This document shows, in pieces, positions 32,744 through 40,597 of a stretch of DNA of 64,000 nucleotides. Within the stretch, counting starts at the first letter, position 1. Each line of letters begins with the position of its first letter. Made by a program: the position numbers and the translations under genes. Source of the stretch: JBFLYC01 sp040756735 (lineage in GTDB: Bacteria; Bacillota; DSM-16504; Desulfitibacterales; Desulfitibacteraceae); the NCBI GenBank assembly GCA_040756735.1, contig JBFLYC010000001.1, positions 174,553 through 238,552 of the forward strand. Direction: 5' to 3'. The notes under the pieces are model-generated. The model did no database searches. It saw nothing but the letters and a program-made list of their open reading frames with translations, and was not told where the DNA came from.

Positions 32744-34549
32744 TCAATCATTTTTATTTCCCGTCAAATCAATCTTAATGCCAAGCTCTTTTAACTGTGT
32801 AGGATTTACAGGAGATGGCGCATCAGTCATAAGATCTGTAACGCTTTGTGTTTTTGGAAAAGCAATAACATCTCTGATGCTCTTCTTTCCAGTTAACAGC
32901 ATGATCATCCGATCCATACCTAATGCTATACCTCCATGTGGTGGCGTACCATATTCAAAAGCTCTCAGCATATAACCAAATTTATTTTCTACCTCTTCAT
33001 TAGATACACCTAACAGCTTAAATATTTTTTCCTGAACTGCTCTACTATGAATTCTAATACTCCCTCCACCAAGCTCAATACCATTTAGTGCTAAATCATA
33101 GGCTTTGGCGCGGACTTTTTGTGGATTTGTCTCTAAAATATCAAGTTCTTCATCCACAGGTGAAGTAAAGGGGTGATGTATAGATACATAACGTTTTTCC
33201 TCATCATCATACTCTAATAGTGGAAAACGCGTTATCCACACAAATTTCAATAATTTTTCATCAATCATACCTAACCTTTTGGCCAATTCTACTCTTAGGT
33301 TTCCCAGGGAATCCGCTACAACATTTGATTTATCCGCGACAAACAAAAGCAGGTCACCCGGTTTACCTTCTAAGGTTTTAATTATTTTGTCCATTTCTTG
33401 ACTATTAAAAAACTTTGCAATGGGTGATTTTATACCGCCATCTTCAATAATTATCCATGCTAAACCCTTTGCGCCATATATTGCAACAAGTTTTGCCAAA
33501 TCATCTATGTCTTTTCTGGAATAGTGACCGCAACCTAAAGCATTGATACCCTTTACCTGTCCACCTATACTAACTATGTCTGCAAAAACTTTAAAACTGC
33601 TGTTTTTAACATATTCCGAAATGTCTTTAAGCTCTAAATCAAATCGAATATCCGGTTTATCCGAACCATATTTATTAATGGCTTCTTCATAAGTCAAACG
33701 GGGGAAAGGAGTAACCAGATTGATTCCCATTACTTCTTCAACAACAGTTTTCATCATACTTTCAATTAGTTCATAGATATCTTCTTCATTTACAAAAGAC
33801 ATCTCTATGTCTAATTGCGTAAATTCTGGTTGTCTATCCGCTCTCAAATCTTCATCTCTAAAACATCTAACTATCTGAAAATATTTATCCATCCCTGAAA
33901 CCATCAATAACTGTTTAAAAATTTGAGGTGACTGGGGAAGAGCATAAAACTTCCCAGGATGTACCCTGCTTGGAACAAGATAATCTCTAGCGCCTTCAGG
34001 CGTACTCTTGATAAGCATTGGAGTCTCAATCTCCAAAAATCCCTTGCTGTCAAGAAACTTTCTTATGAACATGTTTATTTTATGCCTAAACTCAAGTACT
34101 CTTTGCATATCAGGTCTGCGTAAATCCAAATACCTATATTTTAACCTGATATTCTCATCAACATCACTATTTTCTGCAATATAAAAGGGAGGAGTGTTAG
34201 CTGCATTGAGTATTCTCAATTCCTTTGCATATACTTCCACCTGTCCTGTTAAAAGGCTGGGATTAATTGTCCCATCTGGTCTTTGTTTAACTTTGCCTTT
34301 CACTGCCAATACATATTCATTGCGAACTTCTTCAGCTTTTTTAAATGTCTCCGGGCATAATTCAGGGCTAAATACTACCTGTATAATACCAGTAATATCC
34401 CGAAGATCAATGAAGATCAAACCTCCATGGTCGCGGCGCCTATTAACCCAACCCATGAGTGTCACTGGTTTTCCAATATCTTCTTTGCCCACTGTTCCGC
34501 AATGGTGGGACCTATTAAAACCATTTAAACTTTCAGCTTGAATTACCAT
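32744..34549 (-). CDS. aspS: aspartyl-tRNA synthetase
   Basis: Class IIb synthetase, 601 residues, bacterial type with the GAD insertion domain. N-terminal OB fold (VTLMGWVNRRRDHGGLIFIDLRD), motif 2 FRDEDLRADRQPEFTQLDIE, GAD region in the middle, motif 3 GIALGMDRMIMLLTG. Whether it is discriminating or also charges tRNA-Asn cannot be told. It starts 2 bp after the hisS stop. Confidence 0.96.
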   Translation of the reverse strand: MVIQAESLNGFNRSHHCGTVGKEDIGKPVTLMGWVNRRRDHGGLIFIDLRDITGIIQVVFSPELCPETFKKAEEVRNEYVLAVKGKVKQRPDGTINPSLLTGQVEVYAKELRILNAANTPPFYIAENSDVDENIRLKYRYLDLRRPDMQRVLEFRHKINMFIRKFLDSKGFLEIETPMLIKSTPEGARDYLVPSRVHPGKFYALPQSPQIFKQLLMVSGMDKYFQIVRCFRDEDLRADRQPEFTQLDIEMSFVNEEDIYELIESMMKTVVEEVMGINLVTPFPRLTYEEAINKYGSDKPDIRFDLELKDISEYVKNSSFKVFADIVSIGGQVKGINALGCGHYSRKDIDDLAKLVAIYGAKGLAWIIIEDGGIKSPIAKFFNSQEMDKIIKTLEGKPGDLLLFVADKSNVVADSLGNLRVELAKRLGMIDEKLLKFVWITRFPLLEYDDEEKRYVSIHHPFTSPVDEELDILETNPQKVRAKAYDLALNGIELGGGSIRIHSRAVQEKIFKLLGVSNEEVENKFGYMLRAFEYGTPPHGGIALGMDRMIMLLTGKKSIRDVIAFPKTQSVTDLMTDAPSPVNPTQLKELGIKIDLTGNKND

Positions 34550-34551
34550 TT

Positions 34552-35823
34552 TTACTGCCTCCCTGCCAGTTGACTAGTAATATATTTCTCTAGTGTTTTT
34601 AAATCAATGATTACCTGCTCCCCAGTTTCCATATTTCTGATGGTAGCTTTATTGGAAACTAATTCTTCATCACCTATTATAACAGCATATTTTGCTTTAA
34701 GCTTGTCGGCCATTTTCATTTGTGCTTTAATGCTCCTATTCATAAAATCCATCTCAGCAGCAAAACCCAAGTTTCTTACTTGTTGTGCAATTTTAAATAC
34801 TTGCATTTGGGCATTTTCTCCAACACCAACTATATATATTAAAGGGACAACAGGGTATATGATGTCTATTCCTTGATTTTTAAGGGTCAAAAGTATCCTT
34901 TCCAACCCCAGGGCAAAACCTGTACTGGGAGTATGTTCTCCACCTATTTCTTTAACTAAATAGTCATAACGTCCTCCTCCACCAATTGAATTCTGAGCCC
35001 CCAATTCACTAACATTAATTTCAAAAGCTGTTCCTGTATAATAATCTAGCCCTCTTACTAAATGCTCATTTATTTGATAACTGACTCCAACCATTGTAAG
35101 ATATTCCAAGACCATCTCAAAATTTGTTCTGCAATTCTTACATAAGTTTTGTGTTACTGTGGGAGCGTTTCTGGCTATTTCCTGGCATCTAGGAGCCTTA
35201 CAGTCCATTATTCTTAATGGATTTTTTTCATATCTTCCCTGACAGGTATCACATAAATCCTTATAATAGGGTTGTAAGTAGCTTATTACTTCCTTTTTGT
35301 GTACAGGTCTGCATTTGGGACATCCCACACTGTTTATGTGCAATGCAGCATCTTTTACTCCTATAGTTCTGTAAAACTCCATGGCTATATATATAACTTC
35401 TGCATCTATTGCAGGATGAGTAGAGCCAATGGCTTCGATACCAAACTGATGAAACTGTCGAAATCTACCAGCCTGTGGGCGGTCATAACGAAACATAGGG
35501 CCAATATAGAATACTTTTGTTGGTTGGGGTTCACTATATAGTTTGTTTTCTAAATAAGCCCTGACAACAGCAGCGGTATTCTCGGGTCTAAGGGTTACGC
35601 TCCTTCCTCCCCTGTCTAAAAAAGTATACATCTCCTTTTGGACAATATCTGTTGTTTCTCCCACACCCCTTTGAAATAATTCTGTGTGCTCAAACATCGG
35701 AGTGCGAATTTCCTGATATCCAAACTTACGGCAAAGACTTCTAGCCTGTTCTTCTAACCATTGCCATTTCATAGATTCACCAGGTAATATGTCATTTGTG
35801 CCCCTAGGCCTTTTTGTTAACAT
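34552..35823 (-). CDS. hisS: histidyl-tRNA synthetase
   Basis: 423 residues from the ATG at 35823, with AAGGGAG 9 nt upstream. RPRGTNDILPGE, motif 2 MFRYDRPQAGRFRQFHQFG, histidine A motif LVRGLDYYTGTAFEI, IGGGGRYDYLV, motif 3 STGFALGLERIL, and the anticodon domain. The start overlaps the hemZ end by 20 bp. The start is inside a long operon, with no T-box of its own. Confidence 0.96.
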   Translation of the reverse strand: MLTKRPRGTNDILPGESMKWQWLEEQARSLCRKFGYQEIRTPMFEHTELFQRGVGETTDIVQKEMYTFLDRGGRSVTLRPENTAAVVRAYLENKLYSEPQPTKVFYIGPMFRYDRPQAGRFRQFHQFGIEAIGSTHPAIDAEVIYIAMEFYRTIGVKDAALHINSVGCPKCRPVHKKEVISYLQPYYKDLCDTCQGRYEKNPLRIMDCKAPRCQEIARNAPTVTQNLCKNCRTNFEMVLEYLTMVGVSYQINEHLVRGLDYYTGTAFEINVSELGAQNSIGGGGRYDYLVKEIGGEHTPSTGFALGLERILLTLKNQGIDIIYPVVPLIYIVGVGENAQMQVFKIAQQVRNLGFAAEMDFMNRSIKAQMKMADKLKAKYAVIIGDEELVSNKATIRNMETGEQVIIDLKTLEKYITSQLAGRQ

Positions 35824-37297
35824 GATTTTCATCTCCCTTTAATGCCAACAACTTGTCTAAATAATTAATCTTGTCATTTACCAGAGTATCCCTTTGCATA
35901 TATATCAGAGGATCCTTGGGGTTGTATGATACTGCAATAATCTCATAGGTTTTGGGATTAATAAACTTAGATGCTGCTCCACACCCAAAACCAATTATAG
36001 TCTGTTTTTCTTCCATTATAACAATGTTATACCAACTCTCTTCACCTTTTAAGGAATATCCAATATTCTCCATGTCAGCGAGAATTCTTTTTTGACGGTA
36101 TAAATAATATGGTCTATAGTTTTGTTTTTTAAGCATTCTACTACACAATTCAGTCATTTTGATGACGCTTTTATTGTCGGGCATGATGACTTCACTTCTT
36201 CTAAGCAAAGAGGCAGTTTTTATAGCTAAAGTATGAGCGGTTATATTATGCGGCTCTAATTGCAGAATACTGCTTAGTGTATCCTCCACCATATCAAGGT
36301 TTTCCCCAGGCAAGCCCAGAATTAAATCCATATTTAATTTAAAATTATAGTTTTTTACCATATCAACAGCTGCAATTACTTGTGCTGTGGTATGCCTTCT
36401 ACCGATTTTATCAAGGGTTTGCTGCTGCATGGACTGTGGGTTGACACTTATTCTGGTGACATTATATTTTTTGGCTAGATTCATCTTAGCGTCACTAATT
36501 GTATCGGGTCTACCGGCCTCTAAGGTAAACTCTTTTAAATCAGGGGTTACAAAATAATCCAGGGTTTTTAACAAACCTTCCAATTGGTTGTAATTAAGTA
36601 TGGTTGGTGTACCCCCGCCAATATAAATAGCTTGAATAACAAAACTATTATTATCAAATAAGTTTCTAAATTGGGTTAATTCATTGATCAATTTTTCAAA
36701 AAAACCCTGTATTTTGCCTGCGTGCTTTACCATATCATAAGATGGAAACGAACAGTATAAACACTTGGATGGGCAAAAGGGTACTCCAATATATAAACTA
36801 ACACCTAACTTTTTTCCTTGGGCTTTATTTAAAATTGGCCTTTGTAATTGGACTATTTCTTCAAGTAAACAAGCTTTGGTTCTGCTTACCGCAAATTCAT
36901 CTATCAAATACGAATGAATTTGGCCATAGTCCCAGCCCTTGTCAAGCAAACGGTGCATAATTTTGCTTGGTCTAACCCCTGTCAATATTCCCCATGGTTT
37001 TGGGATTTCTTCCAGCACATCTAACAATATTTTATAAAAAGCTAATTTAATCATACGTCTTAGCTGGTTATTAACTTCAACGGGTTCAATATCTTTTTTT
37101 AATATTACCCTTGCTTCCTTTTTCCAGTAAGTGACTGCCTCAATGTAAATATCAGTTCCTAGAGTATACTTTATGTCGAAATGGCATGGATATCCAGGGC
37201 GCCATTCATGGATTCTATCCTTGGGGAAAAACATGAGGAAAATGTCTTCAATTGTTTTTACAAGGTTTTCAGGGCAAAACTTTACATAAAACTCCAT
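35804..37297 (-). CDS. hemZ: HemZ, radical SAM coproporphyrinogen dehydrogenase-like protein
   Basis: 497 residues. The HemZ-specific N-terminal region contains LTGVRPSKIMHRLLDKG; the radical SAM Cys motif is VPFCPSKCLYCSFPSY, with IYIGGGTPTIL and the HemN-like TLEAGRPDTI and GRRHT. Related to HemN/HemW; HemZ has been linked to coproporphyrinogen oxidation in Bacillus, but many such proteins act as heme chaperones, so the reaction is not sure. It overlaps hisS and follows the MBL gene by 6 bp. Confidence 0.88.
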   Translation of the reverse strand: MEFYVKFCPENLVKTIEDIFLMFFPKDRIHEWRPGYPCHFDIKYTLGTDIYIEAVTYWKKEARVILKKDIEPVEVNNQLRRMIKLAFYKILLDVLEEIPKPWGILTGVRPSKIMHRLLDKGWDYGQIHSYLIDEFAVSRTKACLLEEIVQLQRPILNKAQGKKLGVSLYIGVPFCPSKCLYCSFPSYDMVKHAGKIQGFFEKLINELTQFRNLFDNNSFVIQAIYIGGGTPTILNYNQLEGLLKTLDYFVTPDLKEFTLEAGRPDTISDAKMNLAKKYNVTRISVNPQSMQQQTLDKIGRRHTTAQVIAAVDMVKNYNFKLNMDLILGLPGENLDMVEDTLSSILQLEPHNITAHTLAIKTASLLRRSEVIMPDNKSVIKMTELCSRMLKKQNYRPYYLYRQKRILADMENIGYSLKGEESWYNIVIMEEKQTIIGFGCGAASKFINPKTYEIIAVSYNPKDPLIYMQRDTLVNDKINYLDKLLALKGDENHVNKKA

Positions 37298-37303
37298 TTG
37301 ACT

Positions 37304-37927
37304 TTAAAAATACGGGTTAGTTCTTTTCTCAAAACCTAGATTTGATTGTGGCCCATGCCCTGGAAAAACTTGCAGGTCATCTTCCAAAACTGCTAATTTG
37401 TTTTTCAAAGAAAGTATTATCTCTTGATAATTACCACCAGGTAAATCTGTTCTCCCTATGGATCCGGCAAATAGAGTATCACCGCTAAACAAATAATGAT
37501 CAACTAGCAAGCATATACATCCAGGCGTATGCCCAGGAGTATGTATAACTTTTAGTGTAAGAGAGCCAATTATAATATCATCCCCGTCCTCTAGTAAAAC
37601 ATCAGCCTTTACAGGTGTATGATCTAACAAGCCAAACATTTTATTTATCGGGTCATTTTCTAACAAAGCCTTGTCTGCTCTATGAATATAAACACTTGCC
37701 CCTGTTTTTTGCTTAAGAAAGCTATCAGCTCCGACATGATCATAATGACCATGAGTATTAATTACCTTTTCTAACTGCAGTTCCTTTTCGCTAATTAAAT
37801 CTAGTATTCTTTCCCCTTCATCTCCTGGATCAATAACTGCACACTTTTTAGTCTCTTCACATCCTAAAATATAACAATTTGTCGATAGATTTCCAACCTC
37901 TAGCCTTTCCAGTATCAAAGTATGCAC
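37304..37927 (-). CDS. MBL-fold hydrolase (glyoxalase II-like)
   Basis: 207 residues, short metallo-beta-lactamase fold. Metal site INTHGHYDHVGAD (HxHxDH), VIHTPGHTPGC (His), SGDTLFAGSIGRTDLPGG (Asp) and FPGHGP (His). Lacks the C-terminal substrate domain of classical glyoxalase II; this YqgX-like group hydrolyses thioesters in some relatives. Between dtd (4 bp) and hemZ. Confidence 0.88.
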   Translation of the reverse strand: MHTLILERLEVGNLSTNCYILGCEETKKCAVIDPGDEGERILDLISEKELQLEKVINTHGHYDHVGADSFLKQKTGASVYIHRADKALLENDPINKMFGLLDHTPVKADVLLEDGDDIIIGSLTLKVIHTPGHTPGCICLLVDHYLFSGDTLFAGSIGRTDLPGGNYQEIILSLKNKLAVLEDDLQVFPGHGPQSNLGFEKRTNPYF

Positions 37928-37931
37928 CCCT

Positions 37932-38384
37932 TTAAAATTGTTTTTTACTATCTAAGAGTATGGTAACAGGGCCTTCATTGACTGAAGCAACTTGCATATT
38001 TTCCCTAAATATACCAGTCTCAATCTTAATCTTCCACCTTAATCTTAATATTTCAATAAAATAATTAAATAATCTCTCTCCCTCTTCAGGAGGAGCTGAT
38101 TCTATAAAACTAGGCCTGCGGCCTTTTCGACAATCACCATAAAGGGTAAACTGTGAGACTACTAGAATTTCGCCATCTGTATCCAGTATTGACAGATTCA
38201 TTTTCGCTTTTTCATCCTCAAATATCCTTAAGTTTACAATTTTTTCAGCCAAATATTCTGCATCCCGTTCATCATCTCCTTTTCCAACTCCCAAATAAAC
38301 CACCAAACCATTCTGTATCTGCCCAACAATTTCATCTGCTACCTGTACAGACCCTTTAGAAACTCTCTGTACAACTGTTCTCAT
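37932..38384 (-). CDS. dtd: D-aminoacyl-tRNA deacylase
   Basis: 150 residues. Removes D-amino acids (and glycine from tRNA-Ala) mis-charged onto tRNA. MRTVVQRVSKGSV start, the SQFTLYGDCRKGRRPSF motif, and the Gly-cisPro element in NEGPVTILLDSKK; here the residue before Gly is Glu rather than the more usual Asp. Downstream of relA by 17 bp, the classic pairing. Confidence 0.94.
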   Translation of the reverse strand: MRTVVQRVSKGSVQVADEIVGQIQNGLVVYLGVGKGDDERDAEYLAEKIVNLRIFEDEKAKMNLSILDTDGEILVVSQFTLYGDCRKGRRPSFIESAPPEEGERLFNYFIEILRLRWKIKIETGIFRENMQVASVNEGPVTILLDSKKQF

Positions 38385-38400
38385 CCAACCTCTCTCCTTG

Positions 38401-40590
38401 TTATGTTGGTGTTAGTCTTTTTATTTCTATAACGTCTTTTATTCTCCTTATTCTATCCATCAATCCTTTTAAGTGCTCTATATTTTTTATTTCAATTTTT
38501 AAATCAATAATAGCTATCTTATTCTTTGTTGTCCTGGCATTAATAGCATTGATGTTAGTTTTAGCATCAGCTAAGGAACTCATAACATCTAATGCAAAAC
38601 CTGGTCTATCAACTCCACTGATTTCCACTTGCACCTGATACATAGCTTCTGATTTTTCATCCCAGATAACATCAATTAATCTTTCCCTTTCATTTAAGTG
38701 TCCATTCATTTGTGGACAGTCATCACGGTGGATGGACACTCCTCTTCCTTTGGTGATGTATCCTATTATTGCATCACCTGGAAGTGGATTACAGCATCTA
38801 GAAAGTCTAACAAGAATATTGTCTACTCCCTTGACCCTAACCCCGCTAGAAGGTTTCCCAAAGCCTGAAAACTGTTTTATTGCTGGCTTTTCCAGTACAG
38901 CTTGATTATCCCTAACTTCCTTTTTTATCTTTATTTTATATTGTTCTTTTATCCAATTAAGAACTTGAACTGGACTTAGTGCCCCTTCGGCAATGGTTAC
39001 ATATAGATCGTCAACATGAAAAATATTATATCTTTTTGCAGCTTCCGTTAAGTAGCTTTGTTTTAAAACCTCGGCAATGGGCAAAGCCATTTTTTTGGCT
39101 TCTCTTTCAAGAAGTTCTTTCCCTTTTACAATATTATCATCTCTTTGTTCTTTTCTAAACCATTGGCGTATCCTGTTTTTGGCCTGAGAAGTTTGAACTA
39201 AATTTAACCAATCCCTGCTTGGACCGCTGCTTTTATATGTCAATACTTCCACAATATCCCCGGTTTTTAAGGTATAATCAAGAGGCACAATTTTCCCATT
39301 TACTTTTGCGCCTACACATTGATGCCCTACATCAGAGTGAATTCTGTAGGCAAAATCAATAGGTACAGACCCTGCTGGAAGCTCTACTACATCTCCCTTG
39401 GGTGTAAAAACATAAACACGGTCTGAGAAAAAATCTATCTTAAGAGATTCCATAAATTCTTTAGCATCTTTTTGTTCCCCTTGCCATTCCATCAATTGTC
39501 TCAGCCAGGTCATTTTTTCTTCAAATTTTTCATCAGTTATTTTTCCTTCTTTATAAATCCAATGCGCAGCGATCCCATATTCAGCTGTTCTGTGCATTTC
39601 CCATGTTCTAATTTGTATTTCAAAAGGTTCACCTCTGGGACCTAACACAGTTGTATGAAGTGATTGATACATATTTGGTTTTGGCATTGCTATATAGTCC
39701 TTAAATCGCATGGGAATGGGCTTCCATAATGTGTGTATAATCCCTAAAGCCCCATAGCAGTCTTTAACAGAATCAACTACTACCCTAACAGCTATTAAAT
39801 CATATATTTCATTGAGGTTCTTATCCTGCTTTTCCATTTTGTTAAATATACTGTAGAAATGTTTGGGTCTACCCTGAATATCAGCTTTAATACCCATTTC
39901 TGTAAGTTTTGCTTTCAGAATCTCAATTACTTCATTGATGTAAAGGTCTCTTTCCTGACGCTTCATAGAAATAGATTGAACTAGTTGGTAATATTTATCT
40001 GGATACATATATCGCAGAGCTAGATCTTCCAATTCCCATTTAATCCTAAATATTCCAAGCCTATGGGCAATAGGAGCAAAGATTTCCAGGGTCTCTTCAG
40101 CTATCTCTTTTTGTTTTTCCGGTGATTGATGCTTCAAAGTACGCATATTGTGAAGTCTATCAGCAAGTTTAATTATTATTACCCTTATATCCTTTGTCAT
40201 AGCCAAAAACATTTTCCTCAAGTTTTCTACTTGCTGTTCTTCTTTTGATTTAAACTCTATTCTACTTAGCTTTGTAACTCCATCTACTAGGAGAGCTACC
40301 TCATTACCAAACTCTTCACTTATCTTTTCCAGGGGGATATTAGTATCCTCTACAACATCATGAAGGAGCCCTGCTACTATGGTAATTACATCCATATGTA
40401 ATTCCGCCAAAATTTTAGAAACCTCAACAGGATGAATAATGTATTCATGTCCAGATTTCCTTAGCTGTCCTTGATGAGCATCCTTAGCAAAATCATAAGC
40501 TTTATGGATTAGGTCAAAGTCAACTTCTGTAGCATATGCATTTACTTGATGTACTAAGTCTTGAATAGGCAAGTTAATCCCCTTTCTCAA
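38401..40590 (-). CDS. relA: bifunctional (p)ppGpp synthetase/hydrolase
   Basis: Stringent-response enzyme, 729 residues. HD hydrolase with HPVEVSKILAEL, AGLLHDVVEDT; synthetase with FYSIFNKME, DLIAVRVVV, FEIQIRTWEMHRTAEYGIAAHW; TGS domain FTPKGDVVELPAGSVPIDFAY; zinc-finger-like CCNPLPGD; C-terminal ACT domain GFALDVMSSLADAKTNI. Both active sites look intact (HD and synthetase), so a Rel-type protein. Follows recJ by 8 bp. Confidence 0.95.
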   Translation of the reverse strand: MRKGINLPIQDLVHQVNAYATEVDFDLIHKAYDFAKDAHQGQLRKSGHEYIIHPVEVSKILAELHMDVITIVAGLLHDVVEDTNIPLEKISEEFGNEVALLVDGVTKLSRIEFKSKEEQQVENLRKMFLAMTKDIRVIIIKLADRLHNMRTLKHQSPEKQKEIAEETLEIFAPIAHRLGIFRIKWELEDLALRYMYPDKYYQLVQSISMKRQERDLYINEVIEILKAKLTEMGIKADIQGRPKHFYSIFNKMEKQDKNLNEIYDLIAVRVVVDSVKDCYGALGIIHTLWKPIPMRFKDYIAMPKPNMYQSLHTTVLGPRGEPFEIQIRTWEMHRTAEYGIAAHWIYKEGKITDEKFEEKMTWLRQLMEWQGEQKDAKEFMESLKIDFFSDRVYVFTPKGDVVELPAGSVPIDFAYRIHSDVGHQCVGAKVNGKIVPLDYTLKTGDIVEVLTYKSSGPSRDWLNLVQTSQAKNRIRQWFRKEQRDDNIVKGKELLEREAKKMALPIAEVLKQSYLTEAAKRYNIFHVDDLYVTIAEGALSPVQVLNWIKEQYKIKIKKEVRDNQAVLEKPAIKQFSGFGKPSSGVRVKGVDNILVRLSRCCNPLPGDAIIGYITKGRGVSIHRDDCPQMNGHLNERERLIDVIWDEKSEAMYQVQVEISGVDRPGFALDVMSSLADAKTNINAINARTTKNKIAIIDLKIEIKNIEHLKGLMDRIRRIKDVIEIKRLTPT

Positions 40591-40597
40591 TGAAAAC